A DNA stretch of 33,940 nucleotides. It comes from a bacterium (GTDB lineage Bacteria > Planctomycetota > UBA1135 > GCA-002686595). The stretch spans positions 1 to 33,940 of the forward strand of contig JAAETM010000301.1 of the NCBI GenBank assembly GCA_024228395.1, written 5' to 3'. Made by a program: the position numbers and the translations under genes. This document shows, piece after piece, positions 8,747 to 17,587 of this stretch (positions are counted from its first letter, which is position 1; the number at the start of each line of letters is the position of its first letter). The notes beneath the pieces are model-generated. The model saw only the letters and a list, made by a program, of their open reading frames with translations, had not been told where the DNA came from and made no database searches.

Positions 8747-8804
8747 GGGATATTCGGTGTTGTGAGGGGGTTGAAAACCCATTGTATCCGCCCTTCTTCC
8801 CGGC

Positions 8805-8816
8805 GGGGGGGGGGGG
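8805..8816. repeat. 12-base poly-G tract upstream of the secreted PPC protein gene
   Basis: An unbroken run of twelve Gs lies 58 bases before the start codon of the gene at 7403-8746 (poly-C on its coding strand). It is the longest homopolymer in the window. Tracts of this length are prone to slipped-strand length change. Confidence 0.8.
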
Positions 8817-8835
8817 CACAGGGTTTACATTCACC

Positions 8836-8866
8836 AAAAAAAAGCGCCCAGGAAAGTCCTGGGCGC
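8836..8866 (-). terminator. Rho-independent terminator of the glutamate dehydrogenase operon
   Basis: On the minus strand GCGCCCAGGA, loop CTT, TCCTGGGCGC form a perfect 10-bp stem (8844-8866), followed directly by eight Ts (8836-8843 read in reverse). It lies 28 bases after the stop of the downstream gdh paralogue. Confidence 0.93.
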
Positions 8867-8894
8867 GCCTTGGGATCGGGTTGAGTCGTTGGCC

Positions 8895-10211
8895 TTAGGC
8901 GTACACGCCCCGTGCCGCATCGGCATCGGCCACCCGGCGTACGGCCAACATATGGGCTGCCTGCCGCATGGAACACCCATGTTCTTCTTGCAGCTCGCGG
9001 ACCGAATTCCAGGCCTCGCGCATCATTTGGCCCAAGCGTCCCGAGACCATTTCTTCGAACCAGGCCAAACCGGTACGGTTTTGCACCCATTCGAAGTAGG
9101 AGAGAATCACACCGCCGCCATTGGCGAGGATGTCTGGCACAACGGGGATTTCCCTTTGGGCAAGAATGCGGTCGGCGCGCAGGGACACGGGTCCGTGAGC
9201 TCCTTCCAGGATGAACTTGGCCTGGATCTTCAAAGCATTGCCCGAGTGCACGGCATTGGCCACCGCGCAAGGCACCAAAACATCACAGGGGGTGCCCAAA
9301 AATTCTTTGTTGTCGATCAGCTCGTGATCGCCAATGAAGTCGGTCAGGTGTCCGTGCTCTTCTCGGTAGGCCAGCATGGCTGGAATATCCAAACCGTTCT
9401 CGTTGAAGAAAGCTCCGTGAACATCGGAGAGCCCGGTGACCAGCATACCATCGTCGTGCAGGATGCGGGCCAGGTTGCCGCCCACGGTACCCGCGCCTTG
9501 GATGTTGACCTTGAGGCCTTCGCGGTTCAAACCGTAATGGGAACAGGCCAGGCGCATGATGATGGCCAAGCCGGAGGCCACGGCCTCCTTGCTTCCCAAG
9601 GAGCCCGCCATGGCGTGGGGCTTGCCGGTCACCGACGAACTTGCCGTGTAGCGCTCGTGGTTTGAGATGGTGTCCATGATCCAGGCCATGACGCGTTCAT
9701 CCGCGAATAGATCGGGAGTGAACACGTCCTGCTCAGGCCCCACATCGGCGATGATGTTGGCTGTGTAGCGGCGCACGATGGCTTCGAGGTCCTGGCCTGC
9801 GATCTCGGCTGGGTCCACCCGGATGCCACCGGCGGAACCCCCAAAGGGAATTCCGAGCAGGGCGCATTTCCAGGTCATCCACGCGGCCAGAGCGCGCAGC
9901 TCATCGATGCGCAGGTCGCCGGTGATGCGCAGGGGCCCAAGGAAAGGACCCAGACCCTGGTTGTGTTGCACACGGTAGCCGTCGAACACGTGGAAGGTGC
10001 CGTTTTCCAGGGCCACGGGGATCGAGACCGCGATCTCCCGGTCGGACTTGCGCAGGATGGCGTATTCCGCGCGGCCCAAACCCAGTCGTTTGGCCGCTTC
10101 GTCGAAGCTGGCCATCATGGTGGTGAAGGGGGTTTCTTCGTCGAGCAGTGGGGTGCTCGGGAGTGCGCCTTCGCCGTCCAGTTCTTCCGGTTCGTTGACG
10201 GGAGTATCCAT
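8895..10211 (-). CDS. Degenerate glutamate dehydrogenase paralogue (putative regulatory subunit)
   Basis: The 438-residue protein is homologous over its whole length to Glu/Leu/Phe/Val dehydrogenases and to its neighbour at 10219-11505. It keeps the Rossmann-type GAGTVGGN and the lysine of AWMTWK (K115) and TPD (D167). Two hallmark lysines are lost. The substrate-site CKGGIR is FLGPLR (90-95), and the catalytic-loop GGGKGG is GGSAGG (124-129). It is therefore probably inactive or altered. Heterohexameric enzymes with a catalytic and a regulatory GDH chain are known in Thermus; a similar role here is inference. It starts 7 bases after the stop of the intact copy, so both come from one transcript. 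ATG 10211 was chosen over an upstream in-frame start inside the neighbouring gene. Confidence 0.88.
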   Translation of the reverse strand: MDTPVNEPEELDGEGALPSTPLLDEETPFTTMMASFDEAAKRLGLGRAEYAILRKSDREIAVSIPVALENGTFHVFDGYRVQHNQGLGPFLGPLRITGDLRIDELRALAAWMTWKCALLGIPFGGSAGGIRVDPAEIAGQDLEAIVRRYTANIIADVGPEQDVFTPDLFADERVMAWIMDTISNHERYTASSSVTGKPHAMAGSLGSKEAVASGLAIIMRLACSHYGLNREGLKVNIQGAGTVGGNLARILHDDGMLVTGLSDVHGAFFNENGLDIPAMLAYREEHGHLTDFIGDHELIDNKEFLGTPCDVLVPCAVANAVHSGNALKIQAKFILEGAHGPVSLRADRILAQREIPVVPDILANGGGVILSYFEWVQNRTGLAWFEEMVSGRLGQMMREAWNSVRELQEEHGCSMRQAAHMLAVRRVADADAARGVYA

Positions 10212-10218
10212 GGCTAGC

Positions 10219-11505
10219 TCAGGAGAAAAGACCGCGCATGCGGTACACGGTTGCGACCCGGTCGATGGCGACGATGTAGGCTGCGGTGCGCAGGCAGACG
10301 TCGTATTTTTTTGCGGTGGTCGAAACCTCGGCAAAGGACTGAACCATGATCTGCTCCAGGCGGGAGTTCACGATCTCTTCGGTCCAGAAGTAACCCATGC
10401 GGTCTTGGACCCACTCGAAGTAAGAAACCGTCACGCCCCCGGCGTTGGCCAGGATGTCGGGAACCACCACGATGCCGCGGTCGGTTAGGATGTCGGAGGC
10501 CACCGCGGTGGTCGGGCCGTTGGCACCTTCCACGATCAGCTTGGGTTTGATCGTATTCGCGTTCTTGGACGTGATTTGGTTTTCCGTGGCCGCAGGAACC
10601 AGCAGGTCGCAGTCCAAATCCAACTGTTCGGTGTTGGGCAGGTGCTCGGCTTCCCTGAAACCATCCAGGCGACCGTTTTCACGCAAGTGCAGCAGCACGG
10701 CGGGAACGTCGAGTCCGTGGGTATTGTGGATACAGCCGTACATGTCGCTGATCGACACGATGCGGTAACCCTCTTGGTGCAGCAATTGGGCGCCAATGCC
10801 GCCCACGTTGCCGGAACCCTGAACGACGACGCGCGTGTTCTCGGGACGCATGCCGATCATCTTGAGCGCTTCGTTGGCACTGATCATCACGCCGCGACCG
10901 GTGGCTTCGCGGCGACCTAGACTGCCACCGATGCTTAGCGGCTTGCCGGTCACGATGGCGGTGGTCGTACTGCGCGCGTGCATGGAATACGTGTCCATGA
11001 TCCACGCCATGGTTTGCTCACCCGTGTTCATGTCAGGCGCGGGCACGTCGCGGTCCGGGCCCAGGATGTCCATTATGGCGATGGTATAGGCTCGTGTGAG
11101 GCGCTCCAGTTCTCCGGTGGACATGGTGCGCGGATCGCAGATCACGCCGCCCTTGCCGCCGCCGAAGGGAATGTTCACCACCGAACACTTCCAGGTCATC
11201 CATGCCGACAGCGCGCGCACTTCATCGGGGTTCACGTCGGGGGCAAATCGAATGCCACCCTTGCACGGACCGCGCAGGGTGTTGTGCTGGATTCGGTACC
11301 CAGTGAAAACCTTGACCGTGCCATCATCCATGCGCACGGGCATGGTGACTTTCAGCTCTCGGTCGGGCTGCTGCAGCACATCTCGGATACCCTCATCGAG
11401 GCCGAGGTGGTCTGCCGCGGTATTGAACCCGCGAGCCATGGAGAGGAACGGATTGAACTCGTCTTGCATCGCCGGATCGGTGGCGAGGGCGTGGCCGCTG
11501 GACAT
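10219..11505 (-). CDS. gdhA: Glutamate dehydrogenase (Glu/Leu/Phe/Val family), intact copy
   Basis: This enzyme interconverts glutamate and 2-oxoglutarate plus ammonium with NAD(P). The 428-residue protein has all the key residues: K82 in CKGGIRF, K106 in AWMTWK, K118 in IPFGGGKGG, and D158 in PAPDM. The nucleotide-binding domain has [11 protein letters not shown], and the C-terminal part has [20 protein letters not shown] and the [14 protein letters not shown] block. The length is normal. Cofactor preference cannot be read with confidence. It is the first gene of the two-gene operon; no clear ribosome binding site precedes its ATG. Family members also include leucine and phenylalanine dehydrogenases, but those are shorter. 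Confidence 0.93.
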   Translation of the reverse strand: MSSGHALATDPAMQDEFNPFLSMARGFNTAADHLGLDEGIRDVLQQPDRELKVTMPVRMDDGTVKVFTGYRIQHNTLRGPCKGGIRFAPDVNPDEVRALSAWMTWKCSVVNIPFGGGKGGVICDPRTMSTGELERLTRAYTIAIMDILGPDRDVPAPDMNTGEQTMAWIMDTYSMHARSTTTAIVTGKPLSIGGSLGRREATGRGVMISANEALKMIGMRPENTRVVVQGSGNVGGIGAQLLHQEGYRIVSISDMYGCIHNTHGLDVPAVLLHLRENGRLDGFREAEHLPNTEQLDLDCDLLVPAATENQITSKNANTIKPKLIVEGANGPTTAVASDILTDRGIVVVPDILANAGGVTVSYFEWVQDRMGYFWTEEIVNSRLEQIMVQSFAEVSTTAKKYDVCLRTAAYIVAIDRVATVYRMRGLFS

Positions 11506-11594
11506 TGCTGTTTACGGTTTTTTTGGGAGCTGAGCCGGGTGTGAGACTCTCGACAGGAGAGACCCACGGGCGGGGTGGGAGAGAAGGGCGCGGC

Positions 11595-11637
11595 ATAATA
11601 GCCGGGATCCCAATGGAATGAGAGGCCTTGGGACCCC
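11595..11637 (-). promoter_or_regulatory. Possible regulatory region of the gdh operon
   Basis: TATTAT on the minus strand (11600-11595) could be a -10 box about 90 bases before gdhA, but no good -35 box is seen. Just upstream is an imperfect 10-bp inverted repeat, GGGATCCCAA (11604-11613) and TTGGGACCCC (11628-11637), with one mismatch, which could be an operator. Confidence 0.25.
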
Positions 11638-11787
11638 CTATAGGTGCCAACTTTTATGAATCGTGGCGCTTTCGGCCATGATTTTTTCCGACTTCGAGGC
11701 AAAGGGTCTCGAATCAGAACCGGAGCCTAGACGGTTACGCCACCGTGGAGTCCGGGCGCCACCCCGCCCGAATCTCTCCTGATGCCA

Positions 11788-11816
11788 ATCTCGCCCACCT
11801 TTTTCGGTGGGGAGAT
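11788..11816. promoter_or_regulatory. Stable hairpin between the gdh operon and the LPS kinase gene
   Basis: ATCTC (11788-11792) pairs with GAGAT (11812-11816) and CCCACC (11794-11799) with GGTGGG (11806-11811), with one bulged G and a TTTTTC loop. No U tract follows on either strand, so a terminator is unlikely. It covers an in-frame GTG at 11807, arguing against that codon as the kinase start. Confidence 0.4.
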
Positions 11817-11887
11817 CCTGGTTCTCCCGCCTCGATTTGCCCGGATTAGGATGGGTCGATCGGGGTTTACAAGCCTACCCTTGGGGC

Positions 11888-12691
11888 ATGGGCGATCCCT
11901 TGCGAGGACACTTGGCCGAGGCCACTCGGGCCCCCCGATGTGAAACTCTGCAAGAGCTGGTGGCGTTGCTTGCCGTGACCCCCTCGTCCTTCCTGCGCCA
12001 AATGCCCGGGCGGGAAACATTCTCATGGCCTGAAAGGAGTCCGCAGTGGGTCATCAAGCGCTTCGAGGGGGACGAAAAGAGCGATTCGCGCTTCGATCGG
12101 CGCCAGGGAATGGCTGGCAGGAGTCCGGGCCAGAGGGAGTTTGAGAACTTGGTGGCACTTCGGCTGCGCGGCATGGGGGTGCCCGAGCCCTTGGGCTGGC
12201 TGCAATCCGGCGACCATTCCTTGCTCTTGATGGCGTTTGTACCCCATGCCTCAAACCTCCGGGATCGGCTGCTGCAATGCCCTGAAGCTTGGAGAACCTG
12301 GCGTTCACCCCTGTTGGGCATGACTTTGGCCTTGCACGCTCCGGCCCCCGATTCGGAACCTGGATTTCACCGGGACTTCTATCTACAGCACTTCCTGATT
12401 TCAGGTGAACCGGAGCGGCTCTGTTTGATCGACGTGGGCCGTGTTCGCTTGGTTGGCCAGGTCAAGCAACGCTGGTTTGAGAAGGACCTGGCCGCCCTGG
12501 ACCATTCCGGGCCGGCTTTCCTGGGGGACTTGAAGCGCTTGGCGTGGTTGGGCAGATATCTTGACGGCATCCTGGGCCCGGTGCCCCGCCCCATGGCCCG
12601 CAAGCGCCTGTTTTCCTGGGCCAAGACCATCAGGAAACGCCAGATCCGCATGCAAAAGCACCACCCACGCCATGGTGAGGGTCCTGCCTGA
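11888..12691 (+). CDS. Lipopolysaccharide kinase (WaaP/KdkA/Kdo-kinase-like)
   Basis: The 267-residue protein has a protein-kinase-like fold: VIKRFE with the putative ATP lysine K57, a basic stretch and glutamate E84, then HRDFYLQHFLI (161-171) with catalytic D163 and LIDVGRVR (180-187) with metal-binding D182. The HRDFY.QHFL form is typical of LPS-core kinases that phosphorylate heptose or Kdo. This fits an organism with hldE and lpxK nearby, although the gene lies in its own unit. ATG 11888 is preferred to the in-frame GTG 11807, which lies in a hairpin. The C-terminal helix is rich in Arg and Lys, possibly for membrane contact. Confidence 0.8.
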   Translation: MGDPLRGHLAEATRAPRCETLQELVALLAVTPSSFLRQMPGRETFSWPERSPQWVIKRFEGDEKSDSRFDRRQGMAGRSPGQREFENLVALRLRGMGVPEPLGWLQSGDHSLLLMAFVPHASNLRDRLLQCPEAWRTWRSPLLGMTLALHAPAPDSEPGFHRDFYLQHFLISGEPERLCLIDVGRVRLVGQVKQRWFEKDLAALDHSGPAFLGDLKRLAWLGRYLDGILGPVPRPMARKRLFSWAKTIRKRQIRMQKHHPRHGEGPA

Positions 12692-12813
12692 CCCCGAGGA
12701 TTCCCCGCCCGGAGATGGCCAGCCCCCGACCCCGGCGCTAACCTGATCGGTGAACCCTGAACCCAATCCGCGCCATCCCTCAATCCACGGCGGGGGAGCC
12801 CCAAGACTTCATC

Positions 12814-13635
12814 ATGAGCCCCGTCATCGACCAGTTCCCGTCCGATGTTCCCGATCAACCCGAATTGGTTACCCAATCCCGCGCCGGCGACGTTGTGACG
12901 CTCACCATCCAGCGCCCGGTTGTGATGAACTGCTTGTCCTTCCCGACCCTCAAGCGTTTTCGCCTGTTGCTCGAAGGACTCAAAGGCGATCTGTCCATTC
13001 GCTGCATTCTAATCACGGGGTCCGGTGAAAGGGCTTTCTGCACCGGTGCCGATCTCAAGGAGCGCCGCACCATGGATCCCGAGCGCGTTTCCGCAGTCGT
13101 GCGCAATATCCGCGCTCTGGTGGATGATGTGGAGGCCATGCCCCAGCCGACTATCGCGGTCATCAATGGCTTCGCTTTCGGCGGAGGCACCGAGCTGATG
13201 CTGGCTTGCGACCTGCGAGTGGCTGCCGAAGACGCCAAAATTGGATTGACTGAAACAGGCCTGGCGATCATTCCTGGAGCGGGTGGCACGCAGCGTCTCC
13301 CGCGCTTGATCGGCAAGAGCCACGCCAAGGACTTGATCCTCACCGCGCGTCGCCTCCAGGCCGACGAAGCCGAAGGCATGGGGCTCGTCAACCGCGTGGC
13401 TACCCGCCCCGAACTCATGGTCGTGGCACGGGCCCTGGCTGACCAAATCGCGGGCAATGGTCCGGTCGCCGTGCGTGCCGCCAAAGAAGCCATCGACGAA
13501 GGCCTCAAGCATTCCCAGGAAAAGGGCCTGGAGATCGAAGCCGCGTGTTACGCCAAGACCATCCTTACCCAGGACCGCCTGGAAGCCCTCGCAGCCTTCG
13601 CTGAAAAACGCAAGCCGGTATTCCAGGGCCGGTAG
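12814..13635 (+). CDS. Enoyl-CoA hydratase/isomerase family protein
   Basis: The 273-residue protein is a full-length crotonase-family member, which usually hydrates enoyl-CoA thioesters. It has AFCTGADLKE (74-83) for the oxyanion hole, NGFAFGGGTELMLACDLRVA (118-137) with catalytic-position E127, and LTETGLAIIPGAGGTQRLPR (145-164) with the second catalytic-position E147. Both glutamates being present suggests a true hydratase, such as enoyl-CoA or methylglutaconyl-CoA hydratase; the substrate cannot be chosen from sequence alone. It starts 122 bases after the kinase gene, and no other fatty-acid or leucine degradation gene is in the window. Confidence 0.9.
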   Translation: MSPVIDQFPSDVPDQPELVTQSRAGDVVTLTIQRPVVMNCLSFPTLKRFRLLLEGLKGDLSIRCILITGSGERAFCTGADLKERRTMDPERVSAVVRNIRALVDDVEAMPQPTIAVINGFAFGGGTELMLACDLRVAAEDAKIGLTETGLAIIPGAGGTQRLPRLIGKSHAKDLILTARRLQADEAEGMGLVNRVATRPELMVVARALADQIAGNGPVAVRAAKEAIDEGLKHSQEKGLEIEAACYAKTILTQDRLEALAAFAEKRKPVFQGR

Positions 13636-13665
13636 TCGGGTCGCAGATCGGCAAGCAACCCGATT

Positions 13666-14261
13666 TCATGCGTATGATGCAGCGGGGTTGGACCGCTGGC
13701 CCTCAACGCTCCGCCAGGCGGAATATTGCCCCTTGGAGTCCAAAGCTTGGCGCACATGGGCCAAGTGATGCTCGCAGTGTCAGGCGTAGAGGCCGGTGTT
13801 TTCATCCAGGGGAATTTTGCGGTCGCTCTCGGGATGGTCGAAGCTGCGCGCGAGTTCGGCGGGTCCTAGGCCTTGAAGCAATTGCGCCCAACGCCCGTGC
13901 AAACCCCTCAAAATGGACAGGGAACCCGCTAGATCTTCGTTCTTGGAGTCGGCTAACTCGGCCCAGCGATCTTCAAAATAGGGCTGGATGACGGGCCGCT
14001 GTTCGGTCAGGGCCAGCCCAAAGCGAATGAACGCATTCATGTGGCTATCCGCGATATGGTGAACCACCTGTTTGATCGACCAACCGCCGGGTCGATAGGG
14101 CCAATTCAATTGTTCCATGTTCAGGCCTTGGGTTTCCAATTCGAGCAAGGAAGGGAAGGGAATCGATCGATGACGTTGATCTAGTCCTCCACGTGCTTGA
14201 GATTGATTTGAAGGGGGCGCTTGAAAGGACCTAGCGGGAAGCGCAGGGGGTCGAATTCCAT
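13666..14261 (-). pseudogene. DinB/BstA (YfiT-like) pseudogene with at least three lesions
   Basis: Pieces of a BstA/YfiT-type DinB-fold metal-dependent transferase lie in order across two frames. The N-terminus, MEFDPLRFPLGPFKRP, starts at ATG 14261 and stops at an in-frame TAG (14183-14181). The rest continues in a different frame, with YRPGGWSIKQVVHHIADSH and later IPLDENTGLYA. It then meets TGA (13782-13780) where the family has tryptophan, and beyond it HCEHHLAHV, the conserved C-terminal metal-binding segment, continues to 13666. One frameshift and two nonsense codons make this a pseudogene. The longest open piece, 13780-14148, would lack both ends. Confidence 0.82.
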
Positions 14262-14396
14262 CGAGGGATAGAGGGGGGGCAGGTTAGAGCGCTCGCGTGG
14301 GGCGGGCGGACATTACCCATTTGCAAAACGATCGCACGGAATTGTATGGGGGGCGAGGCCATCTTTCATAGTGTTCCCCAGGGGCGGGTCCACTCT

Positions 14397-14891
14397 TCAA
14401 TCCAACCCTCCGTTGCTGTCGTACCAGTCCTCGTTGGCCTGGGCGATGGCGTCGATCTGGTCAGCACCCGTGCGGGGGCCGGTGTCGAGGCCAGGACAGA
14501 TTACCTTCATGGAACCCTGCCATACGCCGGGTTTGAGATTCTCCTGCCAGAAGGGCCAGGTGCGGCATTGGCGAGGGCGGGCTTCGTAGATTTGGCAGCG
14601 GCGCTCGGCGTCCAGAAATACGCAGCCGGAGTCCGGCATGGAGAGCGTGATCCAGCCGTCGGTTTCCAGGCAATATTTTGCTTGGAAAGCGGGTTTGGTC
14701 ATGCCTAGGTGGGAGGCTATGGCTTGGATCTCAGGGGGAGTTACGTACACATATGCATACTCTCCATTGCTCGTGCAGCAATTGCCGCAGGCGGTGCAGG
14801 AAAAGCACAGTCCATCCCTGTACCAGCGCGGATCCTGCTTTGGGCCGTCCTGGGGGGGGGCGTGGGGCTTGGGAGACTCGGGCTGGGTCAT
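14397..14891 (-). CDS. YkgJ-family cysteine-cluster protein (UPF0153)
   Basis: The 164-residue protein has the family's signature CFSCTACGNCC, with cysteines at 29, 32, 35, 38 and 39. Further cysteines follow, including CVFLD..RRCQIYEARPRQC, a segment that normally completes the metal site. The family is thought to bind zinc or an iron-sulfur cluster; its biological role is not settled. The ATG at 14891 was chosen since upstream residues in the same frame overlap the divergent activator gene. The proline-rich N-terminus has a C8 run in its coding sequence. It is divergent from the sigma54 activator with about 110 bases between the starts. Confidence 0.82.
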   Translation of the reverse strand: MTQPESPKPHAPPQDGPKQDPRWYRDGLCFSCTACGNCCTSNGEYAYVYVTPPEIQAIASHLGMTKPAFQAKYCLETDGWITLSMPDSGCVFLDAERRCQIYEARPRQCRTWPFWQENLKPGVWQGSMKVICPGLDTGPRTGADQIDAIAQANEDWYDSNGGLD

Positions 14892-15002
14892 CTGTCGTCT
14901 ACGGGCCTTGTTACAAGCGTGCTCAAGTAGGATACTCAGGGGGAGCTGTTCTTGACGCTCTCGGCTGCTCCCGCAGCAATAAACTACCAGAACGCGCCTT
15001 CT

Positions 15003-16991
15003 ATGAAATGGACTGTCTTTAGGGACGGGGGTGAAAGCTCCCACGAGTTTGAAGAGGATTGCATTCGCATTGGTCGGGCCCATGAATGCGACATTCAGAT
15101 ATCCATCCCAAAAATATCCCGACACCACGCCGACGTGGAGCGTCGCGGCAGTGAGCTTTGGTATGTGGATCAGGGATCTGCCAATGGCAGTCGCCTGAAT
15201 GGCAAATCTGTTCGCGAATCCCGATTGGCCGTGGGTGACGAGGTCGAGATTGGCGGAGTACGTTTGGTGCTGGCCGAACTGAAAACGAGTAGTCAGGAAG
15301 TCGCTAGTCTGACCGGCATGGACACCTTGTTCTTGGAGTCCACAAAACCGGAAGAACGTCTGCGCGCCTTTTCTCAAATTGCTCGCTCCTTGGCCAGCGA
15401 AGGCAATCTGGAAGCCTTGCTCACCCTAATCGTGGACTCCGCCCTGACTTTAGTCGGAGGCGAGCGAGGTTTTTTGATCATGCTTGAGGATCAAATTGCC
15501 GACCGCTCCGGCGAGTTGGCCACGGACGCTTTGCGCGTGCGTGTGGCCCGCCGCTTCGATGGCTCCAGCATCAATCTACCCAATGGTCGTTTGTCCATGG
15601 GGCTTCTGACAAAGGTGCTTTCAGAAGGGCGCGCTCTGGTTTCGGTGGACGCGTCCCAGGACGAACGCTTCGATGCCATGGCCAGCGTGGAAAACCTGCG
15701 GCTGCGCTCGATCATGGGGTTGCCCATCGCGCTTGACGGCGATGTTCAAGGCGTGCTTTTTGTGGACAACCGCTTGCAGGACAGCGCCTTCGGCGATTCG
15801 CAAATCGAAACGGGCGAATTGCTGGCCGCCCACGCGGCCACCGCCATTCAGAATGCCCGCATTCGCGAGGACCTCAAGGAAAAGAACCGATCGCTCGAGG
15901 AAGCGCGCTTGCAGGTCGAGCGGCTCAACCAGGAATTGGGTTTGCGCGTTGAGGAACAGGACAATGCCTTGGACGTGGTACGTTCCGAACTCAATCGCGA
16001 GAGGGGACGCTACGACTATTCGGGCATCGTGGGTAGCAGTGATGCCATGGTTACTATTTTTGCCCAGTTGGATCGTTTCATCGATGGCGATCTGCCGGTG
16101 TTGATCCAAGGCGAGAGCGGCACGGGCAAGGAACTTTTTGCGCGGGCTGTGCACTTCAACTCCAAGCGCAAGGAACTGCCCTTCGTGACCGAGAATTGTG
16201 CAGCTTTGCCCGACTCATTGCTTGAGTCAGAATTGTTCGGCCATGTTCGAGGGGCTTTCACGGGCGCCTACAAGGCCAAGCGCGGCCTCTTCGAGCAGGC
16301 CAACGGCGGCACCCTCTTCCTGGATGAGGTGGGGGAGATGAGCGCCGAAATGCAGAAGAAGCTTCTGCGCGTTTTGCAGGAGGGTGAGCTGCGCGCCGTG
16401 GGAAGTGAGAAAACGACTAAGGTCAACGTGCGCTTGGTCGCCGCGTCCAACCGTTCCCTCTCGGAAATGGTTGAGAAGGGCGAATTCCGCGAGGACCTTT
16501 ATTACCGCATTTGCGTTCTGACCCTGGCCCTGCCGCCCCTGCGCGATCGCAAGGGGGACGTGCCCGTATTGGCCCGGCATCTATTGGCGCGTGCCGCCAA
16601 GGAATCCGCCCGCTCCGTACCGCATCTGCCCATCGATGTGCTTGAGGTTTTGGATCGTCACGTGTGGCCTGGCAACATTCGAGAGCTGGAAAATGAAATG
16701 CGCCGCGTGATTGTATTAGCCGGTGATTCCGTGGCCGTAGATAATTTGTCACCGGCCGTGTTGCAGACAAGCACGGGCGGAACGGATGATGAACAAGCGG
16801 CTGCTGCCTTGCTCGCCAGCGGGGGAGGGGACATGCGCGAGGTGGTTGCTGACTTGGAGAAACGGTCCATTGAGGCCGCCATGGTGGAGTCGGGCGGAAA
16901 CAAGAGCAAGGCCGCTCGTAACCTGGGCCTCTCGCGTTTTGCCCTGCAGCGCAAGTTAGACAAATATGGTCTGAGCACCGCGAAAGAGTAG
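15003..16991 (+). CDS. FHA-GAF-sigma54 interaction (AAA+)-Fis transcriptional activator
   Basis: The 662-residue regulator begins with an FHA phosphothreonine-binding domain (1-90; IRIGRAHECD, SRHHADVE, GSANGSRLNG). A GAF domain (about 125-285) and a coiled coil (287-335) follow. The AAA+ domain (340-580) has Walker A GESGTGKE (370-377), the sigma54-contacting GAFTGA loop (417-422), LFLDEVGE (438-445) and WPGNIREL (555-562). A Fis-type helix-turn-helix ends the protein (632-654). It should activate sigma54 promoters in response to phosphorylation and a GAF ligand. The next coding gene is a Ser/Thr kinase, a natural partner for FHA recognition, though a link is inference. ATG 15003 was chosen; the frame from 14952 adds non-FHA residues. 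Confidence 0.92.
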   Translation: MKWTVFRDGGESSHEFEEDCIRIGRAHECDIQISIPKISRHHADVERRGSELWYVDQGSANGSRLNGKSVRESRLAVGDEVEIGGVRLVLAELKTSSQEVASLTGMDTLFLESTKPEERLRAFSQIARSLASEGNLEALLTLIVDSALTLVGGERGFLIMLEDQIADRSGELATDALRVRVARRFDGSSINLPNGRLSMGLLTKVLSEGRALVSVDASQDERFDAMASVENLRLRSIMGLPIALDGDVQGVLFVDNRLQDSAFGDSQIETGELLAAHAATAIQNARIREDLKEKNRSLEEARLQVERLNQELGLRVEEQDNALDVVRSELNRERGRYDYSGIVGSSDAMVTIFAQLDRFIDGDLPVLIQGESGTGKELFARAVHFNSKRKELPFVTENCAALPDSLLESELFGHVRGAFTGAYKAKRGLFEQANGGTLFLDEVGEMSAEMQKKLLRVLQEGELRAVGSEKTTKVNVRLVAASNRSLSEMVEKGEFREDLYYRICVLTLALPPLRDRKGDVPVLARHLLARAAKESARSVPHLPIDVLEVLDRHVWPGNIRELENEMRRVIVLAGDSVAVDNLSPAVLQTSTGGTDDEQAAAALLASGGGDMREVVADLEKRSIEAAMVESGGNKSKAARNLGLSRFALQRKLDKYGLSTAKE

Positions 16992-17277
16992 ACCCCGTCT
17001 TCGTCCACCTGCGCGATCCTGCGGGTTTGGCCCAAGGTCGTGGCGTTGAGAGCATCCCCAACCTGTCTTCATCGATGGTGGGGGGGAGGTGGCAGGGCGC
17101 AAGAAGCTTTTCGAGGGGCCAAACCGCCTCTGGGTGCGCCCGGCCAAAGCAGCAAGGTCGGTGCGCCAGGAGTGGGTGGACGGTTGTCCCTCGGACGCCC
17201 TCCCCACCGGAACCTGATCCCGGTTTTGGCTCCACACGGCACTTGGGGCTCTTCTGCATTCGAGGCGGGCCGTGTCG

Positions 17278-17322
17278 AAATAAAAGAGGCGAGCAACGCC
17301 CTGCCAAGATACGTTACTCGCC
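17278..17322 (-). terminator. Minus-strand hairpin terminator in the activator-kinase gap
   Basis: On the minus strand GGCGAG-T-AACG and CGTT-G-CTCGCC pair with one mismatch and are followed by TCTTTTATTT. This orientation implies an unannotated minus-strand transcript ending here. The nearest minus-strand ORF upstream ends 266 bases away. Confidence 0.5.
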
Positions 17323-17587
17323 CATGAGGGACACTAGTCCCCCAGCAACGGTATATGCGGAAAAATCAGGTGGAGACCGTCACGAAACTCCAAATTGTCT
17401 CCTGGTGAAATGGGGCTTCCTATGTCTTGGGGTGTTTAGGCTCGCTTTTCTGTTGCACAATTTGGGGATATTTTCCAGGTGACCAGGTTGCCTGAATCGT
17501 GACTGCCTAGGTTCCGTGTGAATAGATCTGGCCAGATCCCAAAAAATGCTGATTCAAGCCCCGCAGGCCAGCTTTTTGAGGCTCCGG

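Noticed and set aside
13780-13782. TGA read as tryptophan or selenocysteine in the DinB-like gene
   Set aside because: Other genes here end normally at TGA (for example 4953-4955), and the same gene carries a TAG and a frameshift, so decay is simpler.
14952-15002. Upstream extension of the sigma54 activator from TTG 14952
   Set aside because: The added 17 residues do not belong to the FHA fold, and ATG 15003 begins it exactly.
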